Shown in pieces: positions 21,108 to 33,600 of a stretch of DNA of 64,000 bases; the stretch's first letter is position 1; each line of letters starts with the position of its first letter. The notes under the pieces were generated by a model that saw only the letters and a list, made by a program, of their open reading frames with translations, had not been told where the DNA came from and did not search any database. Source of the stretch: Posidonia oceanica. Taxonomy: Eukaryota; Streptophyta; Magnoliopsida; Alismatales; Posidoniaceae. Both the position numbers and the translations under genes were made by a program. Location: the NCBI GenBank assembly GCA_037176725.1, contig JAZBRS010000059.1, positions 10,279,001 to 10,343,000 on the forward strand, in the 5' to 3' direction.

Positions 21108-22685
21108 TGTTGACACCCCATTTTGACACCCAGTCGGAGGATTTCACTTGGAGGAACGAGCTAAGAAGCGGCGAACCCAAACTTTCCACCCCAAAATCCT
21201 AAAACCAACCCTTTTGACCTAAACCTTGACTTAAACCCCAAAACCTAGCCCAAAACCTTCCAAACTGACCCAAAACCTTCACAACACTAGCCTCCATAAC
21301 TTATAACCCACTGTTGGTCCCAAACTCCAAGGAAACGGGTCTGGAATCCAATGCAAAAGCCATGTCCAGACTGATGCGCATAAACCTTGCGCATGTTTAC
21401 TGCGCGTATCTGTCAGGTTCAGTGCAGTTGCAGGCCGACCTAGCTCGCTTCGCGACGTGGCTAGCTGGCCTCCGTCCGAGCTCCGGTGCATTCCCTTGCA
21501 TAGCCTGGTTATCAGGCTCGAGCCAGGCACCACCAGCTCAGCCCCCATCCACGTCCAAACTTCTCCCTACATGGCTGCGTTTTTTACTCTTCCGGCCACC
21601 GCCTCACCTCGCCAGTGCCTTTCCCGACCTCACTTACTACCCCTATCACCCACTTACTCACCTCCACTCAACTCCACACAGTAGATGACACATCCCACTT
21701 ACTCTTCACCGCCTTCGCAGCCACTTGCCTCTCAGAACACCGCTCCACAGCCTTGCCGGACCGCCTGCCACCTGACAACAGCCACAACTTCCCTACCCAC
21801 ACTTACTTCTCTGCACCACACCTAACATCGACGACTAGCTCCTTGCTCACACCTCTCACTGCCACCTCCTTGCCGTCTGCAGGCTTTTGCTAGAGACAAT
21901 AGGTGGAGAGGAGAACCCAATTGAAGCCCGGCGGCATTTTCCCCTTCTTCCACAGCAATCCACGAACCAGAGAGGGGAGGAGCGATCCAAAGGCAAACCA
22001 CAACACCTCAGCTTCTCTCGAGCATTCCCAAAACCTTGCTTCGCATCCTGGACCACCGCCTAAGCCTCCACGAGCCACCGTCGTCCGCAGCCCCCCACGC
22101 GAACCCATCACAAGCAAACCATTCCCAACACAACCAACCACAACCACAGCAATCCAAGAACCCATACACACCTTCCTAGCGTCCTGGACAACTGCCCCCA
22201 CAGCTCTGAACTACCACAAATTGCATGCAACCGCCGCACGACCGAGCTCGCCATCATCCTTGCCGCTGTCGGCTGGCAACTGCCAGAAGTCACACTTCAA
22301 TGCCAAATGCCTCCAAATCACTCCTACATCATCGCCAGACACCAACAAGCTCAACCCAATCGCACCGAGCAGCTGCCACTCCTTCCTGCGCCGCAACGAC
22401 CTCAACGCCGACGCACGCTGGCGAGGCACGTCAGGGAGCCACTCCACGCGCACCCTATAGACACCCTATATTTTGACAGCTTGGACGTTGGTGGATCTTG
22501 CTGAAAGCTCGCTTAGATTTCAGGATGGCTAATCTCTCTCAAACCCACCCTAAAACCTCACCAAACCCCAAAACCTTCCTAAACCCACCTAAACCCTCCC
22601 AAAACTCCACCTTAGCCTTCCTAAGCCTTAACCCACACCTTACACTAAGCCAAAACACCCAAAACAACCCTTAAACTTCTCAGAC

Positions 22686-22770
22686 TCGTTGTACGCTGCC
22701 TTTGCCAACGTCCAACGTTGGACGCGCTCTGTACTGGCGTCCAACGTTGGACGCTACTGCGGCAGGTGTC
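22686..22770. repeat. CGTCCAACGTTGGACGC palindrome repeats in Y 5' LTR
   Basis: Two perfect copies of GCGTCCAACGTTGGACGC or nearly so occur within 50 bases (about 22708-22726 and 22738-22755). Matching repeats in the 3' LTR are at 46535-46590. See the hairpin finding. Confidence 0.85.
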
Positions 22771-24814
22771 CAACAAGTCAAGGACTGCCACCACCGCTGC
22801 CACCTCCAGCCTGCCACTTCTGTCCTTCCTTTCGTCAATGCTCACTTACTACCACGTCCCCTCACCACTCCCGGCCACCCACTACGTGCCAAAGCCCACT
22901 TACTGCCCTGCCACCACGTCCCGGTCTCTCCACAGTCACTGCCACCGGCCGCCTGCGCTCTGCCACGCCATGACTTTTTCTTCCACTTCCTGACGTCCCA
23001 TTAACTTCCCACTATAGCCACAACTCGAGAGACACCCCCAGACACAGGCCATTCTCCTCAGAAGTGTGCCACAACCCTTTCTTCTTCGTCAGTGGCTGAA
23101 GAAGAACCCAACACTCTCCAATCCTCCACACACACCTCCAGAGCCCGGGGAAGCACCTGAGAGACTCCTCTAGCCTTCCCAAATCTTCCCCCACATGTGA
23201 GAGCAACCCACAGCACATCGTGGGGGCCGCGCACATCTCCTCCACGCCACGTGCAGGTAGTTTTCTTCCCTTCTGCGCATCCCTCGTCTCCTTCCACATC
23301 GTAGCCAAGCTTTACAGCTAAGTTTCATGGCTTTCCGGCCTCTCAGTTCGCCGAAAATGCCATGAACACCAGCGGCAAGAGGGAGGAGGCAGGTGGACCA
23401 ATCCACACGCCCATTTCCAGTTTTGAATGCATGCCTATGTTCGTAGTTACTTGCTTGTGCTTGCTGGATGTTTGGTTTCCCTTTTTAGATCGATTTGAGC
23501 ATCGATTGTTGCCGGGAAACATCCCGACCTGTTAGACGCACATTCATCCATGCTTTTACATGTCATGCTTTAAATCTCGCATTAATCTTGGCTTGATTTT
23601 CCTCTCCATGTTTAAGTATCTCCTGCCTGGGTGTAGGACGCATGGCTTCCAGCGTCTTATGTTAGACGTTGGTAAACCTAGCGTCTTACACTCCAGTTTG
23701 CAAGCTTGCATCTTAACATCTTATAATCACTTTATTTTGAAATGCTTATCTAGCCCATGTGTGTGCATGTTGATATATGGGTTCTCTTTCAGTTTCTTGC
23801 ATGTCCGTATAATGTTTTTATCAATTTGCATGCAACAGTTTTTATGCCTCTGTCTTCTATGCGTTGGACGTTGAGAACGACAGCGTCCAACGTTGGACGC
23901 TAGGTTGTCAAGCGTCCAACCCTCTACTTTGTTTTAAATCATCTTTATGCCTACATCATGTTCTCATATCCCTTTTGGCTACTTATCTTGATTGTCTAGC
24001 ATGATCTGCATGTCTCCTACTGCCATATTGCATTTGCATCATGTCTATACATTCAGCATGCATGCATTTATTTCAAAATCCAGGCTCAGCTGTTAGACTC
24101 TGGGGATCACAGTGTCCAATGTTGGACGCTGGTGATCACAGCGTCTAACACCCTCTGCTAGTTTAAAATCGTTTTGATGCTTGCATCCGATTCCTGAGTT
24201 TGTGCTTTGGTCTTTTAGCATGCTTTATCTGTCCATGGCTTTTACAATGCATTAAAACGCACATTTTCCAAATTTGCATCCCTTCCTTGCAGGTTCTTTA
24301 TTTTTCTGTGTTGGACGCTAGCTGTTCCAGCGTCCAACATAGGACACTGGTCAGTCCAGCGTCCAACGCTTTACATCTTACTGCACACTATTTTTAGTGC
24401 CGATCTTGTTTTCGTTGTCGCTTTCCGCACTTTGTCGTTTCCGATACATGCCTCAGCACCCATGCATGTTGCTAGATCCCTGTTTCCTGTTTTACGCCTT
24501 GCATTGCCTATTTCCCCGTGGTTTTTCGCCCTGGATTTGCTTTCCATCGCATGTCGCTATTCGCATTGCATGGTTTTCTTCAACATTTTTATTCTCGCCT
24601 GCATCACATTTAGGGCAGTGATGCTTACTGCCTGGAGTTCTTACGGACCAAGGCTCGTCTGGTTCGAAACACTGGCAGTGCTGCTGAGCACATAGACTGC
24701 ACGTTTAATTTCCCATACATGGCATTTAGGCATCTAGAGCATGTTTTGAGCATCCATAGCATGCCATAGCATCCCTCGCCCCTGGCCATACAGTTGTAGG
24801 CAAGCATTGCCGAC

Positions 24815-27800
24815 TGTAGCTATCCCGTCTTGAAAATCCCTGGACCGGCGAGGGGCCGAGAGGAGAGAGGTGTCACTATAAGTGCCGCGAAGAGGAAGAC
24901 AAAAGATAAAGCAAAAACGGAGTCGCCACCTAGTCTATTAAGTCGGGAGACGAAGAAAACCGAGGAAATGCATGAAAACGTGCAAATAGATGCAATGTTA
25001 TGCAAAATGAATGACTCGTGCCAAGGACAAGGGCAAGATGGTCAATGCGGGTCCAGAGAAAGGGTTAGGACTCCTATTACGTGCAGGGAAGGTGTTAGGC
25101 ACCCCCGACACGCTCGAGGAATTAGTCTTTCTTGGTTAATCTCGCTCACATTTATAGGATATCGGCAAATGATTGCCTAACTGTACGTCCAAGGGACGAG
25201 GAATGCTATGCCATGCTATGGATGCTTGAATGTAAGCCTAAATGCCTAAATACTGTAATAACATACCCAAGTGTATATTCTAAGTGCTGTGATGCATGGA
25301 AAAAGGGGAAACATGCAATCTATGTGCTCAACTGTGCTGTCAGTGTCCCAAACGGGACGGGCCCTGGTTCATAGGAACTTCTGACAGTAAACATCACTAC
25401 CCTAATGCAAATGCAGGCGAGAAAACAAAAGCGCCGATAAAACCACGCAATGCAAGTGTGCAACATGCAAAGGGGAAAGAGGACAGAAGCAATAAACCAT
25501 GCAAGGCGAGTGTGAAACAAAACATCAAGTAAAAAGCCACGCAATGCAAGTGTGAAACAAGCAAAGGGGAAACAAAACAAGGTCGGAAAACCCTAATCTA
25601 TATGCACGAGAAAACAGACTGTGGAAACGATGCATGCGATGCAAGTGGTAAGGTCCTAAGTGATATGCAATGATTTAGGTGGGCTTATCTTGAAGATCTG
25701 GGGCCTGATCTGAAGTAACTTTGATTAGAATGGAAGATCATTCAATCAGGAAGATCTGAATAGTTAGATCGTGAAAATCCAACGGTCCGATCAAAAGTTA
25801 TTCAGGTTTCAAGTCAAATGGCTCAAGGGTCAGGAAAAGTGGTCTAAACGAGGGTCTAAGTGCAAATTACCCCTATGTGTGTGTAATACAGGGTGTCCTA
25901 CATGTAATGAGGCTAACAATGCTCAAACATATGCTAGGGTGTGATATGCAATGAAGTTGCAATGCATGCAAGAATGCAAAAGATAGAGGCCTAAGTGCAA
26001 TTTAAAGTAAATGCAGGGGCCTAAGTGCAATTAAAGTAAATGCAGGGGCCTAAGTGCAATTAAAGTAAATGTAGAGGCCTAAATGTAATTAGAGTAAATG
26101 CAAGGGCCTAACATGCAATTAAAGTAAATGCAAGGGGCTAATGTGCAATTAAAGTAAATGCAGGGGCAAAATGTAAATGCAGGGGCTAATGTGCAAAATG
26201 CCACATGCATAGATGCATGCAATGCAATAAGATGAAGTCCTAAGTGTGTTAAGGACTAAGATGCAATATGGCAAGATGCAAGGGCCTAAATGCAATGCCA
26301 GAAATGATGCATGTAATGCAATAGAACAAAGTCCTAAATGTGACAAGGACTAAAATGCAATATGCAAAAATGTGAGGACCTAAGTGTAATGCTAGAAATG
26401 ATGCATGCAATGCAAATATGTAAAGTCTTGAATGCATTTTAGACTAAAGTGTAATATGCAATTAATATGAGGACCTAAATGCAATGCTAGAAATGATGCA
26501 TGCATGCAATGTAGTCCTGATGTGATTTGAATGAATGAATGCGTGTAAGAGGACTTAAAAGCGAATAATGCAAAACTACAGAAATAGCAATGCAATATGA
26601 TTTAAATGCTTATTTAAATGATTAAATGCATGCAAATGGACCTATGTGTAAATATCCAAAACTATTGGACCTAGTTGTAAAGTGACTAGAAATGCTGTGA
26701 ATGCAACAATTGGACTAGTATGCAATATGATTAAAGTTCAAGACTTAAATGCAATGTGGGGGAAAATGCAATCTAGCTCTAAAAATGGATTAAATGAAAT
26801 GCAATGCAAGATGGACCTAGTTGCAATAAAATTAAAATGCTAGATTTAATGCTAATGTAATATGGTTCTAAAAATGGATTAAATGAAATGCAATGCAAAA
26901 TGGACCTAGTTGCAATAAAATTAAAATGCTGGATTAAATGCTAAAGTAATAAAGTTCTAAAATGGAATTAAATGGAATGCAACACAGAATAGGACTAAAT
27001 TGTAATAAAAATAAAGTTACAGACTAAAAGCTAATGTAATAAAGTTCTAAAAAGAAATTAAATGAAATCTAAACCAGGACAGGACCTATTTGTAATAAAA
27101 ATAAACCAGCAGATTAAAATGTAATGTAATAAAGTTTCAAACGAAAATTAAATGAAATGCATATAACTGGACCTGCTTGTAATAAAATAAAACTAAAAGA
27201 CTAAAAGTTAATGTCATGCAAATGCAATAAGGTAAAATAAAAAATAAAAGATACGGAAGTGATTTAAATGAAATCGCGGGATTAAATAAATGCACAATAG
27301 TAGTGAAGGCTCGCCGGGGAAGACGACCTCGTGGCGGCGCTCCAAGGGGTCAGCGGCCAGAAGAGGAGGCCTGGAAGCCGGAGGCGGTCGTCCCGGAGGC
27401 GTGGGAAGTTTCAGCCATGCGCGGCGTTGCTTGAAGCGCTCCCCCGACGTCGGTGGGTTGCGGCAGTTCTGTTCCGGGCAGCGGCACTGCTGGAAGCGGC
27501 GGAGGAGGGCAGGCGAGGCTCGGACGCAGTGCACGGTGTCCGGAGGCCACTCGGGAGTGATCTGGAGGGCTGGAGGCTGCCTGTCGCGGCGGAACGTCAT
27601 CGCTGCAGGCGTACCGTCACCGGAGAAGAAGACATGTGCCGGCGAGGAACGGCAGAAATAGAAATAGAACAGGTATCTAACGGCCTAGGAAGCAAGAAGA
27701 GAGTCCTACAATTATCAAGGTGAGGTCTCTTACCTGAAAACGTGGCTGAAGGAGGCCGGCGACAACGAGTTGCAGTGGCTTTGGTAGCTCCAGGTGGTGG

Positions 27801-29113
27801 CGCTGCTGGACACGGCGGAGGAGGCTCGGCGCGATCTGGGCGAGTCGACAGAGGTGTGGAGGAGGTCTGAGAGCCAGTGGATGGCCCGTTCTCCCTCTCT
27901 ACACTCGAAATGAAAAAACGGGTGTTGTTGTGGATTTCTCTTCCCTTTTGCCTCTCTATAGTTCTCACAGGGGTCTGTCTTTGCAGGTGGTGTCGTGGGA
28001 GATTGGCGAAGGTGGAGAGGAGGTGCAATGGCGAAGCAAAGCTGGAAGCAATGGGGAGGCCAAAAAATGCAGTCCGGAAGCAAGGTAGAGGAATCCAGTT
28101 GGGAAGCTTGGGGAACCCTAAAAGGAGGGGGAAGGCTACTGTTATATTGGTGGTGGAGGCAATGGGGACCGCTGGATGGGATTTGGGCAGATGGGATGGT
28201 CGGCCAAGATGAAGGTGAGGTGGGAATGGGTGCAACTTGGTGCTGTGTTGTGCAATGAGGTTGGGTTGGTTGCTGAAGTGTGGGTGCAGAAGGTGCACAA
28301 ATGGGTTGCTGTGTCGTGGGTTCAGAAGAGATTGGGTTGGGTGCTGTGGTGTGAATCTGGGTGCTAAAGTGTGGGTGTGTGTGTGATGAGTTTGCAGTAA
28401 GGGGAAGGAGGGAAATGAGGTTTGCTGTGGTTGAAATGGAGAAAAACAAAAGGGCTTTGGGCCTGGTGGGCTTGTGTGTATGGGCTTGAGTGTATGGACT
28501 TGTGGGCTGAGTTGGGGAAAAAGAGGAAGATGGGAATTGGGCTTGGTGTGGGCCTTGTAGTGAGGAGTTGTGGGCTTAGGTTTAGATGGGTTTAATGGTA
28601 GGCTTAGTTGTGGGCTTGAATGGGCTTCGTAGTGAGGAGTCGTGGGCTTAGGTTTAGATGGGTTTAAAGGTAGGCTTAGTTGTGGGCTTGAATGGGCTTA
28701 GGGTGTGCTTGGTTATAGGCTTGGGTTTAAGGAGAGAAAGAAGGGCTTGGGCTAGGTGTGGTGTAGAGGAGTTGTGAAAAGGGTTTTAGAAAGGATAATG
28801 GGTCTGTGTGGGCTGAAATGGTTTGGGTTTGGTTGTGGGCCTTGTAATATGAGTGTGGGGTTTTTGAAGAAGAGAAAATGGGTTTTAGGGTTTGTGAATG
28901 GTTGTGGGTTTAGGGTTTAGGGTTTTGGGCTTTGGGTTTAAATGGGATTTGAAATGGGATTAGGGTTTAGGGTTTGTGAATGGTTGTGGGTTTAGGGTTT
29001 AGGATTTTGGTTGTGAAATGGGTGTGGAGTTTAGGATTTTTGGTTGTGAAAATGGGTGTGGGTTTAAGGAGAGGAAACCATCAACACAAAGGATCAAAAA
29101 TGGGGTGTCTACA
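24815..29113 (-). mobile_element. N1: 4.3-kb solo LTR inserted in the Y 5' LTR
   Basis: TSD CCGAC is at 24810-24814 and 29114-29118. On the minus strand it runs from TGTAGACACCCC to GGGATAGCTACA. The Y 3' LTR has the same site empty (GCATTGCCGACATTCCTGC, 48821-48839), which proves the insertion and dates it after Y. No coding domain is seen. The middle is rich in AAATGCAATGCA-type repeats with tandem units at 25990-26180 (AAAGTAAATGCAGGGGCCTAA) and 26810-27180, a GC-rich part at 27290-28250, and telomere-like runs at 28860-29060. Confidence 0.93.
28860..29060. repeat. Degenerate telomere-like GGGTTTAGGG runs in N1
   Basis: Strings such as GTTGTGGGTTTAGGGTTTAG recur. The same composition is found at the LTR start of V. 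X and Y starts show the complementary AACCCTAAAACC-like character more weakly. Confidence 0.75.
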
Positions 29114-29532
29114 CCGACATTCCTACAAATGCGAGCGAGATTAGCCTTGAAAGATCGATTTCTCGGGCGTGTCGAGGGTGCCTAATACCTTCCCCGCGCG
29201 TAACAGGAGTCCTTACCCTTTCTCTGGCCCGCAGTGACCATTTTGCCCTCGTCCTTGGCACAAGTCATACTTTTTGCATAACATTGCATTCATTTGCACG
29301 TTTTCATGCTTTCCCAGTTTTCCTAGTCTTCCCATTTTAATAGATTAGGTGGCGACTCCGTTTTGTCTTATCTTTGTGTTTTCTTCGCATTTTCCTGGTG
29401 TTTTCGAGTTGAGTTTTCTCTCCAGATTCACTACTGACCGTGGCTTCCCCCTTCTCTCACAGCCCGATCGCATCGCTAGCTGTGGCAGCGATGCGAGAGC
29501 CATCGTGACCGAGTGGGATGGTCACAGGAAAG

Positions 29533-29795
29533 TGGCGACTCTGCTGGGGATTTTAGACTCCAGCTTTCATTTTGGCCTTCGCTGCTCTTCCGTGAAGACC
29601 TCTCTCTTTCGGACCCTCGCTGGTCCAAATCTCTAAGGTGAGATATTCACAGGCTGGCAACTCCGCTGGGGATTTTAGACTCCAGCTTTCATTTTGGGCT
29701 TCGCCGCTCTTCCGTGAAGGCCTCTCTCTTTCAGACCCTCACTGGTCCGGATCTCCAGGGTGAGATATTCACAGGCTGGCAACTCCACTGGGGAT
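29533..29795 (+). promoter_or_regulatory. Three primer-binding-site copies at 122-bp spacing (tRNA-Arg type)
   Basis: TGGCGACTCTGCTGGGGA (29533-29550), TGGCAACTCCGCTGGGGA (29655-29672) and TGGCAACTCCACTGGGGA (29777-29794) each sit in a 122-bp repeat. The Y 3' LTR holds TGGCGACTCCGCTGGGGA at 49244-49261. The string is complementary to the 3' end of plant tRNA-Arg as I recall it (ending CCCCAGCGGAGTCG plus CCA). Ogre-type elements use tRNA-Arg. The first copy lies inside the LTR, 101 bases before its end. The second starts three bases after the LTR end and is the most likely working PBS. Confidence 0.8.
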
Positions 29796-30610
29796 GTTAG
29801 ACTCCGGCTTTCGTTTTGGCTTTCTCGCTTGCTTGGATTTCGCATTTTGCTTGCATATTACCTGTTTTCGATGCTTTACTGCTTGCCTTATGCCTGTTCA
29901 CATGCTTTATTTATGCATTATACATGCCTAAATACTTGCTTGGCACAATTATACATGCCTTTTGAGTGGTAAATACTTTGTTCTACACAGTTGCTATGCC
30001 ACCACACATGCACATGCCATGTATACATGCTTTTTGACATGATGAGTGCTTGCTTTTCACTATCATGTCCACAAACACCTGCACATGCCATGCACATGTC
30101 TTTTACCTTGTTGTGTGATTGTCTGCATGCCATGACTTTCTGTTTCTTTCCCCTTCATGCATATGCCATGCCTAGAATATTAGAAACGTGTTTGCTCCCC
30201 TTTGGCTTAATTTAAAAGCAACAATAAAGTCAGCTTTTAAATCTTAAGCAAAACTAGAGCTAAACTTGCAATTTTCCCCTTGGTTAAATAAAACGCAAGT
30301 AAAACACTCTAAAGCATATCACATGATTAATCATACTAGAAAGCATGCATCTTCTCATCCCTGAATCCACCCACTTAGTCTGAGAAGGACAGTCCTGGTC
30401 TCTTGTTCCACTGCTTTGGCGTGGCACGAGCTGGTCGGTCTGCCCCCCATGTCTGGGGTCGCGTCGGTGCTAGTAGAGGGTACAACCTTTGCTTTGGCAA
30501 AGGCTAGGGCCATTAATGCACCACCCATTATACCTAAGCTCTGGCAAGGGTCTAGACGGGGACCTACTTTTTCTAACCTGGAGTCAATAAAACCCATACC
30601 CATGAGTGAG
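29796..30610 (+). other. Y leader, first part
   Basis: Non-coding sequence between the PBS and the N2 insertion. It contains many ACATGCC/CATGCA strings (29890-30180) and a GC-rich end (30380-30610). No gene is supported. The leader resumes at 36342 after N2. Confidence 0.65.
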
Positions 30611-33600
30611 TGTAGTGATCCCGATCGGAATCAGGCTCGCTAATATTCCAGCGGCGATTGAGATCCGAGGAAGAGGCTCAACTCGAAAACACTTGAAATC
30701 GAGGAGAAAAAGGAAAGATAAGACAAATCAGAGTCGCCACCATGTCTATTAACGGGAGACAAGGAAAACCGGGGTAATGCGTGGATTAACACGCAAAACC
30801 GAGCAGGAAATGCAAAGCAAAGCAAAGCAATGCAAAGGAAAACAAATGCAAACAAATGCAAATGAGATGACTCTAGCCTAGGATAAGGGCAGTACGGTCA
30901 TTGCGGGCCAAAAGACAGGGTAAGGACTCCTGTTACGTGCGGGGAAGGTGTTAGGCACCCCCGACACGCCCGAAAATCGGTCTTTCTAGGCTTACGCTCG
31001 CATACGCAGGGAAATGCAGGATTGAATGCCTATGTGCCTATAAATGCCTAAATGAATGCTCAAGGTGTGCTCTAAGTGGGAAAATGCAAGGCAGGGAAGT
31101 AAACGTGCTCTCTAAGTGCTCAGCTACGCTGTCTGTGTTCCGAACCAGGCGAAGCCTAGCTCGTGAGAACTCCAGGCAGTAAGCATCACAGCCCTATATG
31201 CAAATGCAAGCGAGAAAACAAAACAGCGTGAAAACCATGCAATGGGATCGACATGCAAGGGAAAACGGCGCGAAATACGCAAAACGAGGCGGGAAGCGAA
31301 CAACGCACGCAAAACGATGCAAAAGAGCGAAACCGGCACGCAAAACGAAAGAGAAGGCAAGACAGTGCGCAAAACGAGACAAGAAAACAGATGGGCACGC
31401 AAAATGGTGCCAAAACAAAGGCGGGCAAGCGGAATGGTGCCAAAACAGCGAAGCAAAAACCTCGGAAAAAGCCATGAGAATGTAGGAATGCAGAAAGGGA
31501 TTAGTAAAGGCCAAAGGGGAGTCAGAACAACGTGTGTGTAAGAACAGACATTGTTCGGGACCACTCAGAGTAGGTGTGAAGACCTACAGAGGGGAGAGTG
31601 TGCAACGGAGGGATCACCACCTCTTAGCGACTGTTTCCCACTAAACCGTTCCACGGTGTGTCTCGCATGCTGCCCAAAGCTCGCGATGCGATCGGATCGT
31701 GAAAAAGGGGGAAGAAAGCCACATTAAGTGATAGATCCAGGGAAAACTCAACACAAAACACTCAGGGGTACGCGAAACGGGGATTGGAAGATACAAGCAG
31801 AAAGGGGAGGCCCTGTTCTACATGCTCAAGGAGACAGAAAGCGAAAACAAGGAAAACTGTGCAAATGATATGCAAATGCAATGCAAGGGTTCAGGAGGAC
31901 ATACCTGGGAATCCGGGAGCCTGATCTGAAATCTGTCCAGTCCATGCTGAAGAACGCTTTGCTACGGTCGCCTGGGCAGCTTACTTGAGAAGATCCAACG
32001 GCTGGATTGAAAGATATCACAGCTTCAAGGCAGAAAGGCCAGAACAGGGGAGAAGAATGGATCTAGGTGTTCAGGAGGTCCTAGGGGTGTGCAAAAAGGT
32101 CCTCCCAAGTGAAAGGGAGCTAAAAGTGCTTAGTGTATGCAGAAAGATGCTAAAATGCAAGACTAGACGAGTGCAGGATGCATGCAAAAGCAAGAAAAAG
32201 CAAAGAGAAGAAACTGGGAAAAGCCAGGAGTTCAGAAGGCATTTTGAAAAAGAAAAGGGGCTAAAAACGCAAGTTTTCCAGAAAACAGGGGTTCACAGGA
32301 AAGGGTTTTGAAAACAGGGGAGGACAGAGGTCCGTTTGGCAGAAAACTAGGCTCAGCAAGTTGTTTTGAAAAGAAGGTACGCTTTAAAAAAGGTTTTGAA
32401 AACAGAAAGAAGTCAGAGTGCAATTTTGAAAAAAACTAGGGTCTAAAATGCAATTTTTCCAGAAGACAGGGTTCTGGGGAGTCTGGGGGTACTAGTGGAA
32501 GGTCTGTATGCAATTTGGTAGGCATAGGAGCTAAAATGCAACCTAGGGGCAAAATGGTCTTTTCACATAATTTTTTAGAACATGCAAGGACCTATGTGTG
32601 ATTTTGAAATCATGCAGGGGCTAAAAATGCAATTTAGTATGGAAAACATGCTCTGAAAATCAAATAACAGGACCACAGTGCAATTTTTAAAAAGATCAGG
32701 GTCAAAAATGCAATGTAATAAGCTAAAATGCATGCAGCACAGTTACTGTCCATTTAAAATGGACCTAACTGCAAATATGCAAAACTAGAAGGTAAAATAT
32801 GCAATGCAGTATGCAAAAATAAAAAATAAATCCTAAGTTCTAACAGCGCCTAGGACTTAAATGCAAAAATGAAAACATGCAAGGGGCCAGGATGCAATGC
32901 AGTATGGTAAAATATAAGTAAATAAATGAACTGACTTAGTGCAGGACTTAAGTGCAAAAATTGAAAACAGGTGGACTAAACTACAAAATATTATAACAGC
33001 ACAGCACAGTAAATGGATCTACTTGCAAATATTGAAAACCATAAACAGATTATGCAACTTAGCATGGTATTAAATTAAAAACAAAGCAGATTAAATGAAA
33101 TAAGGACTGAAACGCAAAAATGAAAAAACTTAGGACAGGTATGCAATATTTACTTAAAAACTTTAGCTGGAATGAAATAAAAGCACAATAATGGTCGACG
33201 GCGACGAGTACTGTAGCAGAATGCCGGCAGTACTCGAGGCCGCCGACAGGGGAGGCTGAGGAGGCGCGGGAGGGCGGAGGGCAACGTCGGCGATCGTCCG
33301 GAGCTCTGGGAATGGTCCGGAGCTCGCTCTGCTGGCCAGAGTGTCCGGAGGAAGAGCGGCCGGCGCCGGAGAAGGAGACCTGTCCGGCGAGCTGCTGCGG
33401 CGTCTGAGAGGTTCGGAGCTTGGTTCTGACCCACGGAAAAGCAGCAGGAGGGGGAGAGGGATCTAGGGGAAAGAAAGTTTACCTCTGGTCGTGTCCGGAG
33501 CATGCCCCCGACCTCAGTTGTACAGGAGCTGGCCGGAGCTCGTCGTCCGGTTGCTGCGGAGGGTGCTGGCGGCTCGCGGTGGTCTGGACGTCCTCAGGGT

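Larger units (their letters stand above)
22456..29651 (+). mobile_element. Y 5' LTR (interrupted by N1)
   Basis: The LTR comprises 22456-24814 and 29119-29651, about 2.9 kb, matching 46294-49362. Compared with the 3' copy it lacks about 125 bp around 23535 (present at 47405-47530). Clusters of GCGTCCAACGTTGGACGC-type repeats are at 22686-22770, 23868-23925, 24090-24155 and 24315-24370. The end carries a captured PBS copy. Confidence 0.87.

Noticed and set aside
21903..23004. Several overlapping open frames on both strands of the X/Y LTRs
   Set aside because: GC-rich LTR sequence with few stops. Frames on both strands overlap, have biased composition, and lie within LTRs defined by TSDs.
29349..29636. 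Open frame MATPFCLIF... recurring in LTR ends (also minus strand 11985-11695)
   Set aside because: It recurs because the U5 nucleotide sequence is conserved. It includes the PBS copy, differs in frame and length among copies and has no known domain.
31198..31541. Lys/Arg-rich plus-strand frames
   Set aside because: Antisense of a conserved N2 LTR repeat (CGTTTTGCGTGC-type units also seen at 40210-40480 in N3).
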